Shown: positions 9,286 through 18,007 of the stretch, in pieces | Layout: each line of letters opens with the position of its first letter | Numbering within the stretch: position 1 is the stretch's first letter | Source: HXMU1420-13 sp965229525 | GTDB lineage: Bacteria > Bacteroidota > Rhodothermia > Balneolales > Balneolaceae | DNA: 64,000 bases | Direction: 5' to 3' | Assembly (NCBI GenBank): GCA_965229525.1 | Contig: OZ245886.1 | Span: forward strand, 3,224,001-3,288,000 | Made by a program: the position numbers and the translations under genes | The notes under the pieces: model-generated | What the model was told of the DNA's origin: nothing | What the model saw: only the letters and a program-made list of their open reading frames with translations | Database searches by the model: none

Positions 9286-9511
9286 CTTCTTCGTTATGGA
9301 AGAAGTCTTCTTTGCGGATATAGTCAGGCCAAATGTCTTCTATACTCTCATAAATGGTGTTTTCACCTTCGTCAATTTCTTCGAGCTCTTCCAAATTAAC
9401 AATTACCTGTGTGGGTAATCCATTCCGTTCTGCCCACTCTATAAGCTCTTCTCTGCTAGCTGGAAAGGGTGCTTCGTCTAAAGCTGCAGCTAATTCTACA
9501 GTCCAAATCAT
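9257..9511 (-). CDS. DUF2795 family small acidic protein
   Basis: This 84-residue, strongly acidic protein is built of repeated short helices (ASREELIEWAERNGLPTQVIVNLEELEE), the pattern of the DUF2795 family. It ends in a run of Glu and Asp (HNEEDEGFDYDDV). The function of the family is unknown. It is the first gene of the minus-strand set leading to the BamA-like protein, cNMP-fold protein and RlmD. Its last 29 bases overlap the start of the BamA-like gene in another frame, so expression of the two is likely coupled. Confidence 0.75.
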   Translation of the reverse strand: MIWTVELAAALDEAPFPASREELIEWAERNGLPTQVIVNLEELEEIDEGENTIYESIEDIWPDYIRKEDFFHNEEDEGFDYDDV

Positions 9512-9563
9512 AGTGTGTACCTTACTAGTATTCTAAATTTTTTTCCGATTCGATGTATTAAAC

Positions 9564-9587
9564 ACTTGAACATTGTAAAATTCAAGT
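9564..9587. repeat. Inverted repeat in divergent promoter region
   Basis: ACTTGAA (9564-9570) and TTCAAGT (9581-9587) form a perfect 7-bp inverted repeat around a 10-base centre. It lies between the divergent DUF2795 and tatA genes. No T-run follows at the right distance on either strand, so an operator is more likely than a terminator. The assignment is tentative. Confidence 0.35.
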
Positions 9588-9677
9588 ATTGGTTGAATTT
9601 TTTTCTTGTAAAAATCGTGCCGAAAATATTGCTATCTTAGCACAAATACATCAACAATTTCCAAACAGGTTTATTAT

Positions 9678-9893
9678 ATGTTTAATGCATTAGGCCCAAC
9701 AGAAATCATTCTTATCGCAATTGTTATTCTTGTTTTCTTTGGCGCAAAGCGTATACCCGAATTAGCAAGAGGTCTGGGACAAGGTATTAAAGAGTTTAGA
9801 CAAGCCTCAAAAGACATCAAAAAAGAGATTGAGGAGAGCTCAAAAGATATAGAGGACGCAATAAACACCGACGAGAAAAAAACAACCAAATAA
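9678..9893 (+). CDS. tatA: Sec-independent translocase subunit TatA/TatE
   Basis: This 71-residue protein has the TatA layout: a short N-terminal membrane helix (about 9-21, IILIAIVILVFFGAKRIPEL), the FGAKRIPELARGLG hinge, an amphipathic helix, and a charged Lys/Glu-rich tail. TatA oligomers form the pore-forming part of the twin-arginine export system in the inner membrane. No tatB or tatC is adjacent, which is common when TatA is encoded apart. A likely Tat substrate is encoded at 54546-55403. The gene is followed by gatA after 13 bases. Confidence 0.92.
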   Translation: MFNALGPTEIILIAIVILVFFGAKRIPELARGLGQGIKEFRQASKDIKKEIEESSKDIEDAINTDEKKTTK

Positions 9894-9906
9894 GCTAGCC
9901 AGACCG

Positions 9907-11439
9907 TTGATTCCACATACTATTCAAGAAGCCAGAGCTGCAATTCTGGATGGATCTCTTTCATTAACACATCTTGTACAGCACTATTTTGAGCAAATAT
10001 CTGCCAAGAATGAGGAAATTAATGCCTTTGTTTTTCAGGATAAAAATGATGCCTTAGCACAGGCAAAAAGAATTCAAGAAAAAGTAAAATCCGGTACCCA
10101 TGGAAAACTATTGGGCGCCATTATGGGTATTAAAGATGTGATTTGTGAGAAAGGGAAGCCTACTACTTGTGCGTCTGATATTCTTGCAGGATTCGAAAGT
10201 GTATACGATGCAACTGTAATTGAACGACTAAAAGCCGAAGACGCTATTCTTATTGGGCGATTAAATATGGATGAATTTGCCATGGGTTCGACCAATGAAT
10301 ACAGTAGTTATGGTGCTGCCCGAAACCCAGTTGATACGACTAAAGTTACTGGTGGATCATCAGGTGGTAGCGCAGCAGCTGTTGCAGGTGATCTTTCAAA
10401 CGCAACCTTAGGCTCAGATACAGGTGGTTCGATCCGACAACCTGCATCGTATTGTGGAGTGGTAGGGATTAAACCTACTTATGGTCGAGTATCTAGATAT
10501 GGACTGGTAGCTTTCGCATCATCTTTTGATTCAATCGGACCACTCGCGCATACAGTTCATGATGCTGCTTCAGTACTTCATGCAATCGCCGGTTTTGATG
10601 AGCGCGATAATACGTCTGCTCAGGTTGCTGTTGCTGATTACGTGGCTGCAGCTGAAAAGCCTTCTAACAATATCAAAATAGGTGTTCCAGAAGAGTTTTT
10701 TGGTGAGGGACTGGATGAAGGTGTGAGACAGATTGTTGAATCAACAATTAAGAAATTGGAAGATAATGGAGCGGAGATTGTTCCGATCCATCTTCCACAT
10801 ACTAAATTCGGATTAGCCACCTACTATATTCTAGCAACGGCCGAGGCTTCTAGTAATCTTGCGCGTTTTGATGGCATTCGATATGGTCATCGAGCAGATA
10901 AAAATATAGTTCTGGATGAAATCAAAGCTGAAGAAGCTGAAATTAAATCCAGAATGAAATCTGCTAATGAGGCCGATTTCCCGGCATTAGAAAAGGAACT
11001 TTCTCAACTTGACTCTGCACTTACGCGTTTATATAAAAAATCTCGCACAGAAGGATTTGGCCCTGAAGTAAAGCGTCGAATCATGCTCGGTACATATGTT
11101 TTGAGTGCCGGTTATTATGATGCTTATTATGGAAAAGCTCAAAAAGTGCGTCGACTTATCCAAAAAGATTACAAAGAAGCATTTAAGAAAGTAGATGTAA
11201 TTGCCTGCCCAACTGCACCAACAACAGCTTTTGATATTGGATCAGAGATCAATGATCCATTGCAAATGTATTTAAACGATGCCTATACAATTACTGCAAA
11301 CTTAGCAGGAATTTGCGGAATTAGTGTTCCGGCAGGTACTCATGAAAATGGATTGCCAGTTGGGATTCAATTTTTGGGTGATTTATTTCAGGAAGAAAAG
11401 ATTATTAATGCCGGTCGTTTGGTTGAGTTACTCCGCTAA
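9907..11439 (+). CDS. gatA: Asp-tRNA(Asn)/Glu-tRNA(Gln) amidotransferase subunit A
   Basis: This 510-residue amidase-signature enzyme has the Ser-cisSer-Lys triad: K76 (GIKDV), S151 in TGGSSGGSAAAVAG, and S175 in GSDTGGSIRQPASYCG. The segment KPTYGRVSRYGLVAFASSFDS is specific for GatA rather than for general amidases. GatA releases ammonia from glutamine for transamidation of mischarged Glu-tRNA(Gln) or Asp-tRNA(Asn) with GatB and GatC, which are not in the window. The start is TTG with no clear ribosome-binding site. No in-frame ATG exists before the conserved region, so the TTG start is chosen by necessity. Confidence 0.93.
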   Translation: MIPHTIQEARAAILDGSLSLTHLVQHYFEQISAKNEEINAFVFQDKNDALAQAKRIQEKVKSGTHGKLLGAIMGIKDVICEKGKPTTCASDILAGFESVYDATVIERLKAEDAILIGRLNMDEFAMGSTNEYSSYGAARNPVDTTKVTGGSSGGSAAAVAGDLSNATLGSDTGGSIRQPASYCGVVGIKPTYGRVSRYGLVAFASSFDSIGPLAHTVHDAASVLHAIAGFDERDNTSAQVAVADYVAAAEKPSNNIKIGVPEEFFGEGLDEGVRQIVESTIKKLEDNGAEIVPIHLPHTKFGLATYYILATAEASSNLARFDGIRYGHRADKNIVLDEIKAEEAEIKSRMKSANEADFPALEKELSQLDSALTRLYKKSRTEGFGPEVKRRIMLGTYVLSAGYYDAYYGKAQKVRRLIQKDYKEAFKKVDVIACPTAPTTAFDIGSEINDPLQMYLNDAYTITANLAGICGISVPAGTHENGLPVGIQFLGDLFQEEKIINAGRLVELLR

Positions 11440-11477
11440 TTTTGAGTTCTTAGAACCAATATTTTTAACTCAATAAA

Positions 11478-12248
11478 ATGAATCGACTAAAAGGAAAAAC
11501 CGCACTTGTTACTGGTGCTACATCCGGAATTGGTAAAGCTATAGCTGAGCAATTTGCAGAGCTGGGTTGTACACTTATAATTACGGGAAGAAGGGAAAAC
11601 CGACTTGTCGAGTTGAGCGAAAATCTAAGTGCGAAGTATAACGTTAAAGTACTTCCGTATTCTTTTGATGTTCGTAATCGTGATTCTGTTGAAGATTTCT
11701 CAAAAGCAGTTAATGATTTAGACATTGATATCCTTGTTAATAATGCTGGATTGGCTCGAGGTTTAGATACAATACAATCAGCGAGTTTTGAAGATTGGGA
11801 TACCATGATCGATACGAATATAAAAGGTTTATTGTCAATGACCCGGTTTTTTCTGCCTAAAATGATCGAAAGAAATAGAGGGCATATCATCAATATTGGA
11901 TCCACTGCCGGGCATGAAACATATCCTGGTGGTTCTGTATATAGTGCTACTAAGCATGCAGTTAAGGCGATTACCGAATCTACAAAAAAAGATGTGCACG
12001 GCTCCAAAGTTAGAGTAAGTATGGTATCACCAGGTCTTGTAGAAACCGAATTTTCAAACGTTCGTTTTTCTGGGGATGATGATCGTGCCGGTTCTGTCTA
12101 CAAAGGAATGGAACCACTAACAGCCTTCGACATTGCCGAGATTGTGGCTTTCGTTGCTAACCGCCCTGAGCATGTAAACATTCTCGATTCAATTGTACTT
12201 CCCGTCGCTCAATCTTCAGCCCAAATGGTGCATCGTGATGAAAACTAA
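11478..12248 (+). CDS. Short-chain dehydrogenase, YdfG-like NADP-dependent 3-hydroxy acid dehydrogenase
   Basis: This 256-residue Rossmann enzyme has the cofactor motif TGATSGIG (12-19), an RR pair after beta-2 (TGRRENRL) suited to NADP, the NNAG motif (88-91), and catalytic S142, Y155 and K159 (YSATK). The segments DWDTMIDTNIKGLL, HIINIGSTAGHETYPGGSVY and TEFSNVRFSGDD follow the YdfG (serine/3-hydroxy acid dehydrogenase) pattern closely. The cytosolic substrate is inferred to be a 3-hydroxy acid or serine-like compound. The 3' end overlaps the following lipoprotein gene by 11 bases. Confidence 0.85.
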   Translation: MNRLKGKTALVTGATSGIGKAIAEQFAELGCTLIITGRRENRLVELSENLSAKYNVKVLPYSFDVRNRDSVEDFSKAVNDLDIDILVNNAGLARGLDTIQSASFEDWDTMIDTNIKGLLSMTRFFLPKMIERNRGHIINIGSTAGHETYPGGSVYSATKHAVKAITESTKKDVHGSKVRVSMVSPGLVETEFSNVRFSGDDDRAGSVYKGMEPLTAFDIAEIVAFVANRPEHVNILDSIVLPVAQSSAQMVHRDEN

Positions 12249-13209
12249 ATTACTACTCATAGCTCTTTTAATAATTCAGATTTCATGTTCTGATGAACAG
12301 ACTCAACATGGATTGCAATTTTCTGATAAAGGTAGGGCGGTTCCGGAATTTAATTCAGATTCAGCCTACTCTTATATCGAAGCTCAGGTAAATTTTGGAC
12401 CAAGAGTTCCAAATACCTATGGGCATGTCGAGACACGAAAGTATCTCGAAAGGAAATTCAGACAATACGCAGGAGAACAGATGGTATTTGCCCAGGAATT
12501 TACTTCACCGGCATATTCCGGGAATGATTTGCAAATGGCGAATATCATCGCAGCATTTAATCCAATGGCAGCGGATCGAATTGTACTTTTTGCTCATTGG
12601 GATACACGTCCACGTGCAGATATGGATACTTCACGTACAGCAGATTTTATCCCGGGAGCCGACGATGGAGGCTCTGGTGTTGGGGTGTTAGTTGAACTTG
12701 CCCGAATATTTTCTGAAAACACCCCACCAATTGGTGTTGATATCGTTTTATTTGACGGTGAGGATTATGGTGTTCAGGGAGATTTAGCAAATTATTTTCT
12801 AGGATCAAGATATTGGTCACAGAATCCACCGGTACCGGGATATTCACCTCGGTTTGGCATTTTACTTGATATGGTGGGTGCAGAAACCGCTATTTTTCCA
12901 AAAGAAGAATATTCTACCGGTTATGCTCCAAATTTGGTGGATGAACTTTGGAATATTGCGGCAGAAAAAGGTTTCGGTGAAAGATTTCCGAACGAAGTTG
13001 GAGCAGGTGTTTTAGATGATCATTACATTGTAAACCAATACACCGATATTCCCACGATAAACATCATAAACCATACTAGAGGCGATGATGGGAATATTAT
13101 TTTCGGAGACTATTGGCATACACATCGCGATGATATGCCAATCATTGGGAAAGAGACCTTGCAGCAAGTGGGTGAAGTGTTACTGGAACTAATTTACAAT
13201 CGCATCTAA
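12238..13209 (+). CDS. M28-family glutaminyl-peptide cyclotransferase-like lipoprotein
   Basis: The start at 12238 is preferred because it gives a lipoprotein signal (MKTKLLLIALLIIQISC, Cys 17); an upstream in-frame start lies within the previous gene. The mature part resembles glutaminyl cyclases of the M28 fold, with FAHWDTRP (H120, D122), PGADDGGSG (D142), DGEDYG (E175) and a C-terminal YWHTHRDD. Such enzymes cyclise N-terminal glutamine to pyroglutamate, which caps exported proteins. The location is the periplasmic face of a membrane. The stop overlaps the prmA start by one base (TAATG). Confidence 0.8.
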   Translation: MKTKLLLIALLIIQISCSDEQTQHGLQFSDKGRAVPEFNSDSAYSYIEAQVNFGPRVPNTYGHVETRKYLERKFRQYAGEQMVFAQEFTSPAYSGNDLQMANIIAAFNPMAADRIVLFAHWDTRPRADMDTSRTADFIPGADDGGSGVGVLVELARIFSENTPPIGVDIVLFDGEDYGVQGDLANYFLGSRYWSQNPPVPGYSPRFGILLDMVGAETAIFPKEEYSTGYAPNLVDELWNIAAEKGFGERFPNEVGAGVLDDHYIVNQYTDIPTINIINHTRGDDGNIIFGDYWHTHRDDMPIIGKETLQQVGEVLLELIYNRI

Positions 13210-14045
13210 TGGATTACATTCGACTTACCATATCAATAACCGACGAATTTCAGGAACTATTAATTGCGGAACTTTTTGATATGGATTTCGAGGGATTTGA
13301 AGAAGAGGGTGAAGATATCCTCATTGCATCTATCCCAGCCAAAGACTTTGATGACTACAAAAGAGAAGAAATTGAGAGAATTTTATTTCATTATGGTGGC
13401 GATTCTAAAATTCTCTCTGAAGAAATTATTCAGCCTCAGAATTGGAATCAAACGTGGGAGCAAAGCATAAAACCACAAACAATTGGAAAGTTTTATGTGC
13501 GTCCAACCTGGGGAGCAAAGTTTGAGGATGAAGATCACATCGAGTTGATTATTGATCCAAAAATGGCTTTTGGTACCGGTTATCATGCTACAACTCGTTT
13601 GATACTCGAATGGCTGCCAGAAGTCATCAAACACGAGGAAACTGTACTTGATGCAGGTACCGGAACTGGAATTCTTGCAATAGCTGCACTGAAATTGGGT
13701 GCTTCTTCTGCCTTTGGTTTTGATATAGATGAATGGAGTGAGGATAACGCTCAGGAAAATATGGTGTTGAATCATATTGAAGATCTGGAAGTGAAACTAG
13801 GTTCTATAGAGACGATACCTGAGAGTGTACAATATGATGTGATTTTGGCAAACATTAATAGAAATGCATTGCTCGAACTTGTTCCTCATCTAAACAAACA
13901 CCTGAGACCGGGTGGCAAAATGCTGCTTTCAGGACTGCTTGCTGAGGACGAGGCAAAAATGCTGGCTGTGATCAATCATGAACTTATGATCCACGTTTCT
14001 ACGCGCCAGCAAGAAGAATGGATCGCAATGTTGTTGAGGAAATGA
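13209..14045 (+). CDS. prmA: Ribosomal protein L11 methyltransferase
   Basis: This 278-residue protein has the PrmA architecture: an N-terminal substrate-recognition domain, then WNQTWEQSIKPQTIGKFYVRPTW-type linker residues, FGTGYHATT (121-129), SAM motif I LDAGTGTGILAIA (147-159) and the motif IV-like NINRNALLEL. It trimethylates ribosomal protein L11. It overlaps the upstream lipoprotein gene by one base and the downstream phosphatase gene by 4 bases (ATGA), so these genes are co-translated. Confidence 0.9.
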   Translation: MDYIRLTISITDEFQELLIAELFDMDFEGFEEEGEDILIASIPAKDFDDYKREEIERILFHYGGDSKILSEEIIQPQNWNQTWEQSIKPQTIGKFYVRPTWGAKFEDEDHIELIIDPKMAFGTGYHATTRLILEWLPEVIKHEETVLDAGTGTGILAIAALKLGASSAFGFDIDEWSEDNAQENMVLNHIEDLEVKLGSIETIPESVQYDVILANINRNALLELVPHLNKHLRPGGKMLLSGLLAEDEAKMLAVINHELMIHVSTRQQEEWIAMLLRK

Positions 14046-14962
14046 AAGCCGCGATCGATATAGGGACGAATACCGTCCTTTTACTTATCGGGGAGACCAA
14101 AGATGGAGCGTTGAGTGTAATTCGAGAAGAATATAGAATGCCTCGATTAGGGAAAGGTGTTGATGCTAATCGAAAGCTCCATTCCGATAGTGTTGGCCGT
14201 GTACTAACTGAATTGAAAGAGTATAAATCGATTATTGACGAAGATTATCCTGCATGTGAGCAAATTATTATCACAGCAACGAGTGCCGTTCGAGATGCAG
14301 AAAATCGAGAGGAATTTCTCACACTAGTAAAGGAAGAGATTGGCGTTGATGTGAGACTTTTAACCGGTGATGAGGAAGCACGATTTACTTATGCCGGTGC
14401 ACTTGCAACACTAGATGAATCGAGAAATGATGCATTCATTGTTCTAGATATAGGTGGAGGAAGCACTGAAATTGCATCAGGTAAAGGAAGCGATCTAAAA
14501 CGATTTACTTCGATTGACATGGGCTGTGTGCGATTTACCGAGCGTTACTTGATCCATAATCCCCCTTATCAGGAAGAAATTTATCATTGTCGAGAAGCTG
14601 TTCAGGAATTACTTGCGAAGAACAAACTTAGACTGCCAAGAAATTTGAAAGCAATTGGAGTGGCAGGTACAATGACATCGTTAGCAGCCATAAATATGCA
14701 GGTTAATGTTGCGGATTATGATCTTTTCAATGGTATGGTGATTGATACGGAAGCATTATCAAAAAGCATTGAGATATTTAGTTTACACACTCATGATCAG
14801 CTTTTAGAATTGAGCCCTGAAGTAATGAAAGGCAGGGAAGATATCTTTTTGGCAGGTTTACTGATTTTGGAAGGATTTTTGAAATACTATAAACTGTCTG
14901 AAATCGTAGTTTCCACCGGCGGCATTCGACATGGAGCTCTTTTAATGAGTGAAAAAGATTGA
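14042..14962 (+). CDS. Ppx/GppA family phosphatase
   Basis: Starting at the ATG at 14042, which overlaps the prmA stop, gives 306 residues beginning MKAAIDIGTNTVLLLIG, the actin-like phosphate-1 motif. LDIGGGSTEIASG (about 142-154) is the second motif. The length equals a bare Ppx-GppA catalytic domain with no HD or C-terminal extension. The family hydrolyses polyphosphate or pppGpp; which one applies here is unresolved. An earlier in-frame ATG at 14018 lies within prmA and is less likely. Confidence 0.85.
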   Translation: MKAAIDIGTNTVLLLIGETKDGALSVIREEYRMPRLGKGVDANRKLHSDSVGRVLTELKEYKSIIDEDYPACEQIIITATSAVRDAENREEFLTLVKEEIGVDVRLLTGDEEARFTYAGALATLDESRNDAFIVLDIGGGSTEIASGKGSDLKRFTSIDMGCVRFTERYLIHNPPYQEEIYHCREAVQELLAKNKLRLPRNLKAIGVAGTMTSLAAINMQVNVADYDLFNGMVIDTEALSKSIEIFSLHTHDQLLELSPEVMKGREDIFLAGLLILEGFLKYYKLSEIVVSTGGIRHGALLMSEKD

Positions 14963-15022
14963 AATTTCAGATTTTCATTAATGCCAAGCTTTGTATTTTA
15001 GGCGACTAATTTTTTCCCGTTA

Positions 15023-15655
15023 ATGCAGGATAACACCGAATCAACTACAAATTACTCACCCCGCGAGAATGCATCTCCAAGCAGTATCGAGGACGATAAA
15101 CTCGTCGCTGAGGCTCTGAGAGGGAGAGAGGATTCTTACAAGAAGCTAGTTGATAAATATGATCGTCCGATTTATTTCCACATCCGAAAGATGATTAAGG
15201 AACAGGAAATGGTCGAGGATTTGGTGCAGGAAGTATTCATCAAGGCATTTAAGAATCTCGGAAGTTATAGCAACGAATACGCATTTTCTACCTGGTTGTA
15301 TCGAATTGCTACGAATCACACGATTGATTACCTGAGAAAGAAAAAGCTTCAGACATTTTCTATCAGCGATCCGATAAAGACAAAAGACGGTGAAATGGAA
15401 GTTCAACTTCCTGATACTTCATTTGCAACGGATGCACCTATCATAAAAAGCGAGCGGAAAGCGATTGTTCAGGATGCCATTCACAATCTGCCTGAGAAAT
15501 ATCGGAAAGTGATACAGATGCGGCACATGGAAGAACTCAGCTACGATGAAATTGCGGTAGAACTGGATCTTCCTCTAGGTACTGTAAAAGCGCATATCTT
15601 CCGAGCACGAGAGCTTCTATATAAGGCCTTAATTGATAAGAAGGATAAGTTTTAA
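15023..15655 (+). CDS. ECF-type RNA polymerase sigma factor
   Basis: This 210-residue sigma-70 family protein has an unusual polar N-terminal extension of about 22 residues. Region 2 follows (about 38-105, with YDRPIYFHIRKM, VEDLVQEVFIKAF and TWLYRIATNHTIDYLRK). A linker leads to region 4 (about 150-205, LPEKYRKVIQMRHMEELSYDEIA and LPLGTVKAHIFRAREL). It belongs to the RpoE-like ECF group. No anti-sigma factor gene lies next to it, so its control is not visible. A gap of about 420 bases follows. Confidence 0.9.
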   Translation: MQDNTESTTNYSPRENASPSSIEDDKLVAEALRGREDSYKKLVDKYDRPIYFHIRKMIKEQEMVEDLVQEVFIKAFKNLGSYSNEYAFSTWLYRIATNHTIDYLRKKKLQTFSISDPIKTKDGEMEVQLPDTSFATDAPIIKSERKAIVQDAIHNLPEKYRKVIQMRHMEELSYDEIAVELDLPLGTVKAHIFRARELLYKALIDKKDKF

Positions 15656-16075
15656 GATTGATTAGAATATTGAGTTAGATATTATGCATTGCTCAATATG
15701 TACAAAAGAAATTAGACTGATTTTTTTGATTATATAATTCTGTTGCAGTATATAGTTGGCAGAAATCTGCATTTATTTGGCAAAAAAATGCATATAGAAT
15801 AATTTGCGTAGAAAAATTTTGGCAAGACAGATAGAACAAGTAGAAGATTGAATTCTGTAATTTGGAAATCAAATAATAGGTTTAATCTAATTCTAGAGTG
15901 CATATTAATAGAATTATAAGGTTCTAAAGCATCTCTTTGATGAACTATTTTTTCCTATGTAATCGGGTAAAGAGAAGAAATATTATAATATTCTAATCTT
16001 TTCAGTTTCAAAAATACTAACGAATATTAAGGTTAGTGCGATAATCCTTCAAACATCAATATTTATAGAAGGACA
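15656..16075. other. 420-base non-coding regulatory gap before chemoreceptor gene
   Basis: No open frame of credible length was found on either strand. The gap holds an inverted repeat (ATATTGAG 15667-15674 / CTCAATAT 15692-15699), then three phased TTGGCA elements, then an AT-rich stretch with runs of A and T, and finally a purine-rich AGAAGGA just before the ATG at 16076. It probably contains the promoter and operator of the chemoreceptor gene. Confidence 0.6.
15756..15824. promoter_or_regulatory. Helically phased TTGGCA repeats, candidate operator
   Basis: Two 17-bp direct repeats of the form TTGGCA-N6-TGCAT lie at 15756-15772 and 15777-15793, exactly 21 bp apart and identical at 14 of 17 positions. 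A third TTGGCA occurs at 15819, 42 bp from the second. The spacing of two and four helical turns suggests a protein binding the same face of DNA. The 10-mer TGGCAGAAAT at 15757-15766 also occurs at 32281, again with a TGGCA 21 bp downstream. Confidence 0.45.
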
Positions 16076-18007
16076 ATGTCGAATAAAACACGTTCATTGA
16101 AAAATAGGTTGCTGTTCACCTCATTATCAATTGGTATCATTCCTGTACTATTTTTATTAGTAGCCACCTTTTTTTCTGTTTCAAGTCTTATAGAAAAAAA
16201 TATTCAAGATAGTCTTGTATCCATCAGAGATTTGAAAGCCAATCAAGTGGAAGAATATTTTGAAACTATCAACAACCATTTAACAACTCTCAGTACAAAT
16301 ACTGCAGTTTCCCAATCAATTGTTGATTTCGATTCGGCCTGGAATGATCTTAAAGTAGAGCTCCAAGAATCACCGGAGGATTATTTAAAGAATGTCTACA
16401 TAGAAAAAAATCCTAACCCAATTGGTTCAAAGCATTTAATGTTTACAGCAGAAGATGGAAGTTTCTACTCAGAACTACATCAAAGGTATCACCCGTTTTA
16501 TTATAACACGCAGAATTCGTTCGAATACTACGATATATTCTTATTTAACAGTTCTGGAGATCTTATTTATTCGGTATTCAAGGAATTAGATTTTGCAACG
16601 AATATGATCGAAGGAGAATATTCGAATTCAGGGTTAGCTGAAGCATTTATTAATGCTTTAGAACTGCCAAAAGGAGAATCAGCGTTTATTGATTATAGAC
16701 CGTACGAACCTTCTTATGGTGCACCGGCTTCATTTATGTCGTCCCCAATCTATTCTGATGACGAAATTGTAGGCGTACTTGCTTTTCAAATGCCATTAGA
16801 CAGAATTACTGAGATTGTAAATTCTCGCTCTGGCCAGGGAGAAACAGGCGAGACTTACATTGTCGGTGAAGATCAAAAATTGAGATCCAATAGCTTTAGA
16901 GATATAGAAAATTCGACCGTTGAAGCCTCATTTATTTCTAGAAATACTTTACCTATTGCTCAAAGTAAAAGTGTACAACTGGCTCAATTAAACAAAGAAG
17001 GTTCGCATATTATAGAATCCTATTTGGGCGACCGTGTAATATCAGCTTATGCGTCAGTACAAATTCATGGACAAAAGTGGGCCATAATAAGCGAGAAAAC
17101 AACTAAGGAAGCATTCGCTAGCTTTAATCGATTTATGAATATTGCATATTTAGGTTTAGTCCTGTTAATAGGGCTAATGATTGCAGTTGCATTCTATACT
17201 ACCAATCGTATTGCAAAACCAATTAAAGCTGCAGTAGATGTATTTGCCAAAAGCGTTGAGAAATATTCTGTATTCTCTTCGCAGCTTACAGGGAATTCAG
17301 AAAAATTGGCCACAGGTGCATCAGAACAAGCCTCAACTTTTGAACAAATCTCCGCTTCAGCAAGTGAAATAAGCTCTCAAGCAAAAAGAAATGCACTATT
17401 AAGTGAAAATGCTTTACAAAGCGCTGTTGAACTAGCTGCAATCTCAAGCCAGGGTACAGAAACTTTAGAGCAATTAAAAAATTCTTTCTACAGAATGAAA
17501 GATGGGGCTTCTGAATCCCAGACAATTATCAACAGAATCAATGAGATTGCCTTTCAAACCAATTTATTGGCACTAAATGCAGCAGTAGAGGCTGCGAGAG
17601 CGGGCGATGCTGGTTCAGGTTTTGCAGTTGTAGCCGAAGAAGTTAGAAGTTTAGCAAAACGAGCTTCTGAAGCTGCTAATGAAACAGAGACGATTATCGC
17701 AGGTTCTGTTAGTGCAGCTAATGATGGAGAACAAACGTTAGATATCTACCAGCAGTGGTTCGAGAATATCAGCAATCACTCCTCTAAAATACAAGTAAAG
17801 CTAAATGAACAAGCCCTGTCGGTTGAAGATCAGGCTAGAAGCACAGAGCAAGTATCGCTTGGAGTAATTGAGTCGGAACAAGTTGTACAAGAGAATGCTG
17901 CATCTGCCCAACAACTAACTGCTACAGCTCAGGAAATGTATGCCGAAAGCGAAACCATAAATGCTACTATTAGCACACTTAAATATATGGTATCCGCAAA
18001 TGACTAA
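16076..18007 (+). CDS. Methyl-accepting chemotaxis protein with periplasmic Cache-type sensor
   Basis: This 643-residue transmembrane chemoreceptor has TM1 at about 12-38, a large periplasmic ligand-binding region (about 40-350, Cache-like, with DILFNSSGDLIYSV-type and GETYIVGEDQKLRSNS-type turns), and TM2 at about 358-382. The cytoplasmic helical signalling domain has the conserved tip around INEIAFQTNLLALNAAVEAAR (about 484-504) and GFAVVAEEVRSLA. It signals to CheA/CheW, none of which is in this window. There is no clear HAMP domain. A good AGAAGGA ribosome-binding site precedes the start. The last 8 bases overlap the next gene. Confidence 0.92.
   Translation: MSNKTRSLKNRLLFTSLSIGIIPVLFLLVATFFSVSSLIEKNIQDSLVSIRDLKANQVEEYFETINNHLTTLSTNTAVSQSIVDFDSAWNDLKVELQESPEDYLKNVYIEKNPNPIGSKHLMFTAEDGSFYSELHQRYHPFYYNTQNSFEYYDIFLFNSSGDLIYSVFKELDFATNMIEGEYSNSGLAEAFINALELPKGESAFIDYRPYEPSYGAPASFMSSPIYSDDEIVGVLAFQMPLDRITEIVNSRSGQGETGETYIVGEDQKLRSNSFRDIENSTVEASFISRNTLPIAQSKSVQLAQLNKEGSHIIESYLGDRVISAYASVQIHGQKWAIISEKTTKEAFASFNRFMNIAYLGLVLLIGLMIAVAFYTTNRIAKPIKAAVDVFAKSVEKYSVFSSQLTGNSEKLATGASEQASTFEQISASASEISSQAKRNALLSENALQSAVELAAISSQGTETLEQLKNSFYRMKDGASESQTIINRINEIAFQTNLLALNAAVEAARAGDAGSGFAVVAEEVRSLAKRASEAANETETIIAGSVSAANDGEQTLDIYQQWFENISNHSSKIQVKLNEQALSVEDQARSTEQVSLGVIESEQVVQENAASAQQLTATAQEMYAESETINATISTLKYMVSAND

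Noticed and set aside
11465..12007. 180-codon open frame on the minus strand
   Set aside because: Antisense to the SDR dehydrogenase, Ser/Leu-rich low-complexity product, no start context.
15757..15793. TGGCA...TGCA as sigma-54 (-24/-12) promoters
   Set aside because: In both units the GG-to-GC distance is one base shorter than the strict sigma-54 spacing, so a normal sigma-54 promoter is unlikely; reported instead as unassigned repeats.
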